Of a stretch of DNA of 64,000 nucleotides, positions 6,538 to 13,992 are shown one piece after another. Within the stretch, counting starts at the first letter, position 1, and every line of letters begins with the position of its first letter. The DNA is from Gordonia mangrovi. GTDB lineage: Bacteria > Actinomycetota > Actinomycetes > Mycobacteriales > Mycobacteriaceae. A program made the translations under genes and the position numbers. The notes beneath the pieces were generated by a model. It did no database searches and had not been told where the DNA came from. It worked only from the letters and a program-made list of their open reading frames with translations. Location of the stretch: the NCBI RefSeq assembly GCF_024734075.1, contig NZ_CP102850.1:1178001-1242000 (forward strand), given 5' to 3'.

Positions 6538-8205
6538 TCACGGCCAGGGGATACGCAGCGGGAAGTCGGGCGTCCGTTCGACATAGCCGCTGGGCTGCTC
6601 ACCGACGATGACCCGCACGATGTTGCCGAACGCATCGGAGCCGGGGTCGCGCCAATAGTCGCTGTGGCCGTCGACCCCGGCCACCGGCGTCCGCGAACCG
6701 TCGGCGCCGGGTGCGTAGAAGCCGGTGTCGAGCCGGAGCACACCGGGTGCGGTGTCGGGATCGTCGCCGTGCGGATTTCCCGGCAGCGCCTGCACGTACT
6801 GGATCGGGTCGCCGGGGGCGGTCAGCGAATAGCGCTCGACGTCGGGGTTCGGATTGCGCCACGGGCCGTCGAACACGCCGGTGCCCGCCGACGACGCGTA
6901 GACGACCCGGTCGGCGCGCAGCCCGAGTTGTTCGGCGGAACCGACCACCGACCCGCCGTAGGAGTGGCCGATGACGGTCAGCGCCGCGCCGGGCGCGTGT
7001 GCGGCGATCTCGGCGTCAAGCTCCGCGGCGAAGCCGACGAGTCCGGGTGCCATCTCCCGCGCGAACCGGGGGGCGGCCGCCGAGTCGTCGAGGGAGGCCG
7101 CCGCTGCCCCGGCGGTACCCAGAGCCTGCCCGAGCGGACCCGCAAGCGAACCGAGCATCGCGCCGGCTCCGACGGCGTCGTCGAGACCTTCGTATCCCAT
7201 CGTCTGCGGCAGGTCGCCGTCGAGGTACACGAACACGGGACCGTCGGTCGCGCGGGCGAGTTCGGTGGCCGCCGCGACACTCTGATCGATGGTGTCGAGG
7301 CCGGCGCCGGTACCGGGCACCAACACTGCCGCGTTGCGGGTCTCCGCATCCAGCACACCGACCATCTCGATGACGTGCCCCTGCGCGGTGTTGTCGAAGG
7401 CGATGAACCGGCGCCGGGTGCCGTCGGCGCGCGGGCGCAGGAGTTCGGCGAGACGGCGTGCCCGGCGGTCGTCGCCGCGGCCGGCGCGGCGTTCGGCGTC
7501 CAGCGCCGCACGGATCGCGAGATCGTTCGCGGCGGTGCGCAATTCGAAGTCCACGCCGTCGAGATTGCCGACGACGTGGGGATCGGCCACTGCGATCTGT
7601 CTGCGATCCCCCTCGGTGAGCTGCGACAGGAATGCCCGCCGCGTCGACGGTGTCATCCGGGTCAGCGCGGTCACCACCCGGCCGGCGTCGGCGCTGCTGC
7701 CGTCGGGCAGGGTCACACCGGCGCCTCCCCCACCGGCCGACATCGCCGCCACCAGTTGGTCGATCCGCGCGCCTCGTTGCTCGTCGACAGCATCGATGAC
7801 GCTGAGCCCCTGTCGGATTCGCACTTCGGCAGTTCTCGAACGCTCGTCGGGGCCCGCGCGGCCGGTCACGTGCCCGTCGTCGGTGACGGCATACCCGTCG
7901 GCGATAGCGGCATCGACCTCGGCGAGCACGATCTCGCGTGCGTGCGCCAGATCGGCGCCGGCATTCTCGGCCTCGTCGGCGACCTGGACGAGTAGCCGCC
8001 GCAGCCGGGCGGCCCGGACGCCGGTGTCGTCGGCGTAGTGGTGCGCCCAGACGGCGGTGGTGCCGGTCCAGTGGGTCGCGTCGACGGCCCGGATGACCTG
8101 GCGCGTCGCGCGATCGACGATGTCGGACGCCGCATGCGCTGCGGCGCCGGCCGCGGTGACGGCGTCGGGTCGCCACTCTCGCAGTTCGGAGATGGTCGGC
8201 CGCAT
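6538..8205 (-). CDS. DUF1023 alpha/beta hydrolase with WXG100-like N-terminal helical region
   Basis: The 555-residue protein starts with about 150 residues of long helices containing THWTG, recalling the helical hairpin of ESX/WXG-associated proteins. The C-terminal DUF1023 alpha/beta-hydrolase domain shows VPGTGAGLD, VYLDGD and the nucleophile elbow GHSYGG with S415; an acid (DPIQ) and a late His (DGHSDYW) follow. No signal peptide is seen, so if exported it would use a non-Sec route. Its ATG at 8205 overlaps the stop of the small upstream gene by one base. Mycobacteriales often pair DUF1023 proteins with small helical partners. Substrate unknown. Confidence 0.85.
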   Translation of the reverse strand: MRPTISELREWRPDAVTAAGAAAHAASDIVDRATRQVIRAVDATHWTGTTAVWAHHYADDTGVRAARLRRLLVQVADEAENAGADLAHAREIVLAEVDAAIADGYAVTDDGHVTGRAGPDERSRTAEVRIRQGLSVIDAVDEQRGARIDQLVAAMSAGGGGAGVTLPDGSSADAGRVVTALTRMTPSTRRAFLSQLTEGDRRQIAVADPHVVGNLDGVDFELRTAANDLAIRAALDAERRAGRGDDRRARRLAELLRPRADGTRRRFIAFDNTAQGHVIEMVGVLDAETRNAAVLVPGTGAGLDTIDQSVAAATELARATDGPVFVYLDGDLPQTMGYEGLDDAVGAGAMLGSLAGPLGQALGTAGAAAASLDDSAAAPRFAREMAPGLVGFAAELDAEIAAHAPGAALTVIGHSYGGSVVGSAEQLGLRADRVVYASSAGTGVFDGPWRNPNPDVERYSLTAPGDPIQYVQALPGNPHGDDPDTAPGVLRLDTGFYAPGADGSRTPVAGVDGHSDYWRDPGSDAFGNIVRVIVGEQPSGYVERTPDFPLRIPWP

Positions 8206-8525
8206 CAGCGCCGCGACCGCAGCTCCCGGGCGGACGCGTCGTCGGCGTCGCGGATTCCGGTCACGAAGTCGGTGAGCACGGTACTCATCTCTTCCAGACG
8301 CCCGCGCAGCGAATCCGCCGCACCGCGGATCACGTCGTCGGCGTCGAGCAGGGCACGCATCGTCCGACCCTGCGGGGGTGGCGCCGAACCCTGCTGTCGG
8401 ACAACCAGTTCGATGGCCGCCACACGTATCGCCTCGGCACGCGAGGTGCGCGCGGCGGCGACGATCTCCGCAGGCGCCGCAACAAGGGAAGCCGCAACAC
8501 GGGAATCGGGGGACGAGAGTGGCAT
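8205..8525 (-). CDS. Small helical protein, probable partner of the DUF1023 hydrolase
   Basis: The 106-residue protein is predicted almost all-helical, Ala/Arg/Asp-rich, with no signal peptide or membrane span. Size, helical content and the TGATG overlap with the DUF1023 gene suggest a WXG100-like or chaperone-like partner, but I see no clear WxG motif. The two genes form a minus-strand pair. Function is inferred from neighbourhood only. Confidence 0.6.
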   Translation of the reverse strand: MPLSSPDSRVAASLVAAPAEIVAAARTSRAEAIRVAAIELVVRQQGSAPPPQGRTMRALLDADDVIRGAADSLRGRLEEMSTVLTDFVTGIRDADDASARELRSRR

Positions 8526-8592
8526 CGGGGGCTCCTTACCGGGCCGAGCGAGAACATGAGCGACGAAACATGTCGTCGGTCAGTTGGACGCA

Positions 8593-9495
8593 TCAGCCGC
8601 GCCGGCGGTTCCCGGGACCTTGCCGCCGTGGTTCCTCCGCGGCGAGTTGCAGCTCCTCGAATCCGGCCAGCCGATCGCGAGCGGGCCCGCCGAGTTCCTT
8701 GGCCACCAGCGACACCAGGAGTTCCACCAGCATGAAGCCGTGCGTCATGGAATCGAACGGCCCCGGACCGGCGTGACTGGTCGGGAACACCCAGGTGGCC
8801 AACGAGGCCAGCGGTGAGAGGTACCGGTCGGTCACCAGGATCAGCTGAGCACCCCGGTCGGCTGCAGCCATTCCCCAGTCGATGGTGGCGTGCTGGTAAC
8901 GGCGATAGTCGAAGAGGATGACCACCGTCTGTGTGCCGACGTCGATCTGCGCGGCCATCTGGTCGCCGGAGTTCGGCGGGACCTCGACGACATCGGTACG
9001 CAGCATATGCAGGTACCGCGCCAGCTGCGTGGCCAGCACCGAACTGAACCGACCGCCCACGCACATCACCGAATTGGCGGGATCGGCCACCGCGGAGACC
9101 GCCTCCTGCAGCTCCGACACCACCAGACTGCCGATGGTCGAGCGCAGACCGTCCGTGTACAGCGTCGCCGCAGAGCTCAGCGCCGACTCCTCGGCCACCG
9201 ACTCGTCGGCGTCCGGGTAGACGGCGACCGGCGAGAACAGCCGCGTCTGCACCTCCTCGCGCAACGCCTCCTGAAACGCGCCGTAGCCGGAGAACCCGAG
9301 CTTGCCGACCAAACGCAGGGCAGTGGGGGCACTGACGTCGGCTTCGGCGGCGAGCTGTGCGATGGGAACCAGCCCCGCCGTCGGATACGAATCGGTCAGC
9401 GCCGCCACCACCCGCATCTCCCCCGGCGCCAACGTGTGCCGCACCTGTCGGATTCGTTGCGCGACCGTGCCCTCGCTGGGCGGCCCCTCCGTCAT
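8593..9495 (-). CDS. MurR/RpiR-family transcriptional regulator (HTH plus SIS domain)
   Basis: The 300-residue protein begins at the ATG at 9495. Residues 10-80 form the RpiR HTH (GLVPIAQLAAEADVSAPTALR, LGFSGYGAFQEALREE). Residues about 125-260 form a SIS domain (VGGRFSSVLATQLARYL, IVLVT-like strand LILVTDR), which in this family usually binds phosphosugars. It is divergent from the glutamine-synthetase-like gene at 9659 and likely controls that operon through sites in the shared region, where TAACG/CGTTA motifs recur. An RpiR protein over an amine-oxygenation operon is unusual, so the ligand may not be a sugar. Confidence 0.87.
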   Translation of the reverse strand: MTEGPPSEGTVAQRIRQVRHTLAPGEMRVVAALTDSYPTAGLVPIAQLAAEADVSAPTALRLVGKLGFSGYGAFQEALREEVQTRLFSPVAVYPDADESVAEESALSSAATLYTDGLRSTIGSLVVSELQEAVSAVADPANSVMCVGGRFSSVLATQLARYLHMLRTDVVEVPPNSGDQMAAQIDVGTQTVVILFDYRRYQHATIDWGMAAADRGAQLILVTDRYLSPLASLATWVFPTSHAGPGPFDSMTHGFMLVELLVSLVAKELGGPARDRLAGFEELQLAAEEPRRQGPGNRRRG

Positions 9496-9524
9496 CGCGT
9501 CAGCCCCGTCATATCTGGGGAGTC

Positions 9525-9560
9525 TAAGTGGTCCTGTCCGCAAATTCGTCGGCTGCGGCG
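9525..9560 (+). repeat. Solo copy of the 17277-17440 element end
   Basis: The first 26 bases match the left end of the 164-bp element at 17277 in 23 positions (shared core GTGGTCCTGTCCG). No partner end was found nearby. It sits 30 bp upstream of the RpiR gene start, inside the divergent promoter region. Confidence 0.6.
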
Positions 9561-9615
9561 TTACAAACGTTTAACGCATTACGTCGAGCACTACTGGCGT
9601 AACGCACATAACGTT
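9559..9615. promoter_or_regulatory. Divergent promoter region with repeated CGTTA/TAACG boxes
   Basis: A CGTTA-N8-TAACG palindrome lies at 9559-9576, with AAACGTTT inside it. A TTACG box lies at 9579-9583, and two direct TAACG boxes at 9600-9604 and 9609-9613. The region separates the RpiR regulator from the ligase/dioxygenase operon, so these are candidate RpiR operators. Confidence 0.45.
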
Positions 9616-9658
9616 GGCTGGACGCCGCACCTCAAGCCCCACGCCCGCAGGAGAACGC

Positions 9659-11155
9659 ATGCACGACCAGGCCACCCTCGGATTCATCGCCCGTCACAAC
9701 CTCTGGACGCCGCAACAACAAGCGGCCGCCGACGCCATCGCCGAGCGGGTCCGTGCCGGCGAGTTCACCACGGTACGAGTGAGTGTGGCAGACCCGCAGG
9801 GCAAGCTCCGCGGCAAGACCACCTTGCCCAAGACCTTCCTGTCCACCCTCACCAATGGACTCGACTTCAGCTCTGCGCAATACAATTTCGACTCGGGCGA
9901 GAACATCGCGTTCAACCCGTTCACCACGGGCGGCAGCCTGGACATGGCCGAGATGGAAGGATTCCCCGACCTGGTCCTGGTGCCCGACCCGCTGACCTTC
10001 CGGGAACTCCCGTGGGCGCCGGGAACCGGGTGGGTTCTCGGCGACATGTATTTCAACGACGGCACACCGGTGCCCTTCGATGCCCGCCACAAGCTCAAGC
10101 AGGTCGTCGCCGACCTCGAGAGCGAGGGCCTGCACTATGTCGCGGGCCTGGAGGTCGAGTTCTACCTGACGCGGGTGGTGGACCCGAAACTCGCACCCGC
10201 CGACAGCGGCGCGCTCGGCATGCCCCCGGCCCCGCCGGTCGTGGAGACGATCGGCAAGGGCTACGCGTATCAGTCGGAGGTCCAGATGGATGCCATCGAC
10301 GACTTCCTCACCGTGGTCGCCGACTACGCCGACAAGCTGGGCATGCCATTGCGCACCATGGAAGACGAACTCGGGCCCGGTCAGCTCGAGTTCACCTTCG
10401 ACGTGCTCGGCGCACTCGAGGCCGCCGACACCATGACGCTGTTCCGGTCGATGATCAAACAGGTCAGCGCGCGAATGGGACTGCACGCCACCTTCATGAC
10501 CCGGCCCGGTCTGCCCGGCTTCTGCGCCAGCGGCTGGCATCTGCACCAGAGCGTGTCCGATCGCGACGGCATCAATCTCTTCCCGGCCGCGGCCGGATCC
10601 GATGATCTGCTGTCCCCGCTGGGTCGGCACTTCGTCGGCGGACTACTCGAACATGCTTCGGCTGCTTCGGTGTTCACCACTCCCAGCATCAACGGCTATC
10701 ACCGTCGTCGGCCCTATTCGTTGGCACCCGACCGCGCCACGTGGGGCCACGACAACCGCGCGGCGATGTGTCGCGTGCAGGGTGGTCCCGGTGATCCGAC
10801 GTCGCACATCGAGAACCGGATCGGCGAGCCGACCGCGAATCCGTATCTCTATCTGGGATGTCAGATCGCGGCCGGCCTCGACGGCATCCGGCGAGAGCTC
10901 GATCCCGGTCCGGTGGAGGCCGACCCGTACAGCGCCACCGATCGCCCGAAACTGCCGGTGACGTTGATGGAGGCGGTCGACGAGCTCAAGCGCAGCGAGT
11001 TCTTCCGGCAGACCTTCGGCAACATCTTCGTCGACTGGCTGCTCGGGTTGAAGGCCTCGGAGATCGGCCGCTTCCTGGAGGCGGAACCGGACTGGGAGCA
11101 CAACCCCGACGTCGTCACCGAATGGGAGCACCGTGAGTACTTCACCAAGTACTGA
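9659..11155 (+). CDS. Glutamine-synthetase-like gamma-glutamylamine ligase (aniline-dioxygenase type)
   Basis: The 498-residue protein starts at ATG 9659 behind AGGAG. It has the glutamine synthetase fold: beta-grasp N-domain, then catalytic residues in GLEVEFYL (E165/E167), GPGQLEF, WHLHQSV, RRRPYSLAP and NRIGEPTANPYLY. The residues metal-binding and glutamate-binding in the family are present, but it is longer than and unlike the nitrogen-assimilation GlnA type I. In aniline degradation (AtdA1/TdnQ) such an enzyme ligates glutamate to the aromatic amine before dioxygenation. The Rieske subunits and the amidotransferase downstream make the same role likely here. The substrate amine is unknown. 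Confidence 0.88.
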   Translation: MHDQATLGFIARHNLWTPQQQAAADAIAERVRAGEFTTVRVSVADPQGKLRGKTTLPKTFLSTLTNGLDFSSAQYNFDSGENIAFNPFTTGGSLDMAEMEGFPDLVLVPDPLTFRELPWAPGTGWVLGDMYFNDGTPVPFDARHKLKQVVADLESEGLHYVAGLEVEFYLTRVVDPKLAPADSGALGMPPAPPVVETIGKGYAYQSEVQMDAIDDFLTVVADYADKLGMPLRTMEDELGPGQLEFTFDVLGALEAADTMTLFRSMIKQVSARMGLHATFMTRPGLPGFCASGWHLHQSVSDRDGINLFPAAAGSDDLLSPLGRHFVGGLLEHASAASVFTTPSINGYHRRRPYSLAPDRATWGHDNRAAMCRVQGGPGDPTSHIENRIGEPTANPYLYLGCQIAAGLDGIRRELDPGPVEADPYSATDRPKLPVTLMEAVDELKRSEFFRQTFGNIFVDWLLGLKASEIGRFLEAEPDWEHNPDVVTEWEHREYFTKY

Positions 11156-11183
11156 GGCGCCGCCGCCAGATAGAGGAGTTACG

Positions 11184-12497
11184 TTGAGCCACACAACAAC
11201 CGATGCCACCATCCATCGACTCGACGAACTCGTGACCGAGCGACGGGTGCACCGCAGTCTTTACACCGATCCGGCCGTCTTCGCCACCGAGATGACCAAG
11301 GTGTACGGCGGGACGTGGACCTACCTCGCGCACGAGAGCGAGATCCCCGAACCGAACGATTTCGTTCGGCGGAAGCTGGGCCTGCGACCGGTCATCGTCA
11401 CCCGTGGCCGTGACGGCACCCTCCACGGCCTGATCAACCGGTGCACCCATCGCGGCGCGACGGTCTGCCGGGTGGACAGCGGAAACGCCCGCAGCTTCAT
11501 GTGTCCGTATCACAACTGGACATTCGACAACACCGGCAGACTCACCGGTGTCCCGATGCGCAAGGGTTACGGTTCCGATTTCAATGCTGCGGAACTCGGT
11601 TTGGGGCGGCTGCGGGTGGAGTCCTACCGCGGCTTCATCTTCGGCACCTTGAACCACGAGATCGCCGATTTGGGTGAGCATCTCGGTGATGTGACCGACT
11701 ACATCGATCAGTGGCTGGACCGCTGGTCCGGCGCCGAGTTGGTGGTGCGACATGGGCAGACACGGCTCAACTGCAAGGGGAATTGGAAACTCGTCTACGA
11801 CAATTCGGCCGACGGCTATCACCCCGGCTTCTCGCATGCTTCGTTGCTGCGGATGCGCAAGGAGCGCTACGGCGTCGGTGTCGACATGCAGTGGGCGCTC
11901 GGCGATGTCGATTCGGGACTGCAGACCGTCACCGACCTCGACAACGGCAACACCTTCCTCGATCAACGCGCCGAGATCGACAGCTATTGGGAGTCGGCCG
12001 CTCCGATGCCCGGTCAGGACGCCTACGAACAGCTCATCCGAGCGCGGCTCGACGACGCGCAGGCCAAGGCGGCGCTCGACGTGGTCGTCGGCTCCGGGAT
12101 GAACCTCAACATCTTCCCGAACCTGCTGATCATCGGCAACCAGATCCAGGTCATCGAACCGATCGCGGTCGACGAGACCGACCTGGTCTGGTATTCGACG
12201 AGTCTGCACGCACCCGATCTACCGACGGAGGTCAACGCGCTGCGTGTGCGACTGCAGGAGGACTTCCCGGCATTCGGCGAACCCGACGATCTTGCCAACT
12301 TCGAAGAGTGTCAGGCCGGCCTCGGGGTCGAGGAAATGGAGTGGGTGGTGACGCACCGACATCTGCACACCGGACGCGAAAGCCTCGATGCGCGCGGACA
12401 TCTGACCGGACCGGTCACCGATGAGCTACCCATCCGCGCGTTCTGGCGGGAGTGGCGCACACGCATGATCTCCGAGACGAAGTTGGTGGCACGATGA
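11184..12497 (+). CDS. Rieske aromatic-ring-hydroxylating dioxygenase, alpha subunit
   Basis: A TTG start at 11184 with AGGAG 6 nt upstream gives 437 residues; a GTG at 11133 would overlap the ligase without a ribosome site. The Rieske [2Fe-2S] ligands are visible as C87-x-H89 (CTHRG) and C107-x2-H110 (CPYHNW). The mononuclear iron region has N207, D210, H213 and H218 (NSADGYHPGFSH), with D210 as the electron-bridging Asp. The beta-subunit gene overlaps its stop (ATGA). With the upstream ligase it most resembles the terminal oxygenase of aniline-type dioxygenases, which releases glutamate/ammonia and forms a catechol. No ferredoxin or reductase gene is nearby. Confidence 0.9.
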   Translation: MSHTTTDATIHRLDELVTERRVHRSLYTDPAVFATEMTKVYGGTWTYLAHESEIPEPNDFVRRKLGLRPVIVTRGRDGTLHGLINRCTHRGATVCRVDSGNARSFMCPYHNWTFDNTGRLTGVPMRKGYGSDFNAAELGLGRLRVESYRGFIFGTLNHEIADLGEHLGDVTDYIDQWLDRWSGAELVVRHGQTRLNCKGNWKLVYDNSADGYHPGFSHASLLRMRKERYGVGVDMQWALGDVDSGLQTVTDLDNGNTFLDQRAEIDSYWESAAPMPGQDAYEQLIRARLDDAQAKAALDVVVGSGMNLNIFPNLLIIGNQIQVIEPIAVDETDLVWYSTSLHAPDLPTEVNALRVRLQEDFPAFGEPDDLANFEECQAGLGVEEMEWVVTHRHLHTGRESLDARGHLTGPVTDELPIRAFWREWRTRMISETKLVAR

Positions 12498-13168
12498 CCG
12501 ATACCGACGCCTACACCGGCGCCTCCGTGCACCGCAACGCCGATGACCCGGTGGTGCAGTTCGCGCTCGACACCATCCTCGCCGACAGCCTGCACTCGAC
12601 CTACATCGACGACGCCTACTATGCAAAACTGCGGAACGACCTCGTCGAGTGGGGTGCGGTCGGCACCCCTTTGACCACTGAGGAGCGCGACGCCTACGAG
12701 GCACTCGTCCTGCACGAGAGCTGGCTGCTGGATCGTCGCGCATTCGAGCAGTGGTACCAACTGTATTCACGCGAGTGCCTCTATTGGATCCCGGCCGCGC
12801 GGGATATGCCCGATCCGGACGTCGGCGATCCGAGCACGCGTGTGACGATCGCGTTCGACGATCGGCGGCGCATGGGGGATCGGATCGTGTGGCTGCGGAC
12901 GGGGGTTGCGTACTCGCAGTTGCCGCCGTCGTACACGACGCATGTGAACACCGGCTTCGTCCGGGTACCGACCGATAATCCGGATGAGGTGAAGATCCGC
13001 TCGCAGTTCGTGGTGCACGAGATGCGCGACGGGCACGCCCTGCAGGTGATCCCCGGGTGGATGGGGCATGTGTTCGTTCGTGAGGACGGTCGACTCAAGA
13101 TCGACCGCAAGATCGTCTGCCTCGTCGACGGCCACCGCAGCCACCACAATCTGACCTTCCTGATCTAG
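12494..13168 (+). CDS. Ring-hydroxylating dioxygenase, beta subunit
   Basis: The 224-residue protein is the SnoaL/NTF2-like small subunit, with the usual features: an N-terminal helix region ESWLLDRRAFEQW, then YWIPAARDM and a beta-sheet core ending in KIDRKIVCLVDG. Its ATG at 12494 overlaps the alpha-subunit stop, so the two subunits are coupled for stoichiometric assembly (usually alpha3beta3). It has no catalytic residues of its own in this family and serves structure and substrate positioning. Confidence 0.9.
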   Translation: MTDTDAYTGASVHRNADDPVVQFALDTILADSLHSTYIDDAYYAKLRNDLVEWGAVGTPLTTEERDAYEALVLHESWLLDRRAFEQWYQLYSRECLYWIPAARDMPDPDVGDPSTRVTIAFDDRRRMGDRIVWLRTGVAYSQLPPSYTTHVNTGFVRVPTDNPDEVKIRSQFVVHEMRDGHALQVIPGWMGHVFVREDGRLKIDRKIVCLVDGHRSHHNLTFLI

Positions 13169-13191
13169 TGTCGGCGGGTAGGCTCCGCGGC

Positions 13192-13908
13192 ATGGGGTTG
13201 CGAGCATTGACGCTGGTCCACAACGTCCTGCCGGACTACCGCCGCGCGATCGTCGGGTCGCTGCTGCCGGCGATGGAACGGCGCGGCTTCGACGTGGACA
13301 TCGTGGCGGCCGACGAGGACGAGCCGTTTCCCACGCCGAGCGACGTGGATCTGCTGGTGGTGACCGGCTCGGCCGATTCGGTGCACGACGAGTCGTTGCC
13401 GTGGATCGACCGGGAGCGCGAGTACCTGCGCGAGGCCATCGCCGCCGGGGTGCCCATCTACGGCATCTGCTTCGGGGGTCAGATCCTGGCCAGCGCGCTG
13501 GGCGGAACGGTCGCGGTGAGCAGTCGGCCGGAGCACGGTTTCGTTCCGGTCGCGACGACGCGGCCGGACCTGGTGGCCGACGGCCCGTGGATGCAGTACC
13601 ACTACGACACCATCACCGTGCCCGACGACGTCGAGGTGATCGCCCACAACGCGGCGGGGGTGCAGGCCTTCGTGAGCGGCCCGCATCTCGGGGTGCAGTT
13701 CCATCCCGAGATCAGCCCGGAGTGCTTTGTCGCCTGGAAGGACGGATTCTCCGGCCCGAAATCCGACATGTCCGACCATGACGTCGATCTCGTGGCGCTG
13801 GCGGCGTCGATCGCGGAACGCACCGACGCCGCGGCCGCCGATTGTGATCGGCTGTTCGAGCGGTTCCTGGCGCATGCCGGGTTGGATGTGGGTGTGGCGG
13901 GCGCCTGA
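13192..13908 (+). CDS. Class I glutamine amidotransferase-like hydrolase (AtdA2/TdnT type)
   Basis: The 238-residue protein has the class I triad: C93 in GICFGGQ, and H171 and E173 in VQFHPE. A GTG at 13168 touching the previous stop is an alternative start; I chose the ATG at 13192. No synthetase domain is fused. In aniline gene clusters the equivalent protein hydrolyses gamma-glutamylanilide and limits its build-up, and its place directly behind the dioxygenase genes supports that. It closes the four-gene operon. Confidence 0.82.
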   Translation: MGLRALTLVHNVLPDYRRAIVGSLLPAMERRGFDVDIVAADEDEPFPTPSDVDLLVVTGSADSVHDESLPWIDREREYLREAIAAGVPIYGICFGGQILASALGGTVAVSSRPEHGFVPVATTRPDLVADGPWMQYHYDTITVPDDVEVIAHNAAGVQAFVSGPHLGVQFHPEISPECFVAWKDGFSGPKSDMSDHDVDLVALAASIAERTDAAAADCDRLFERFLAHAGLDVGVAGA

Positions 13909-13919
13909 GCGGCGGTCGG

Positions 13920-13960
13920 GGTCTCGATACGCGACTCACTACGTTCGCTGCTACTCGACC
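13920..13960 (+). repeat. Dispersed 41-bp repeat (GTCTCGATACGC...CTACTCGACC type)
   Basis: The ends GGTCTCGATACGC and CTACTCGACC flank a variable centre. A second copy lies inside resB (36071-36112). Here it sits between two convergent genes, a common place for this kind of intergenic element, and may help terminate transcription. Confidence 0.65.
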
Positions 13961-13992
13961 AGCAGTCAGATGCGGCCAGCGGGTGGGGGCGG

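Noticed and set aside
9496-9543. TTG start adding 16 residues to the RpiR regulator
   Set aside because: The extension is encoded largely by the element end at 9525; the ATG at 9495 fits the family length.
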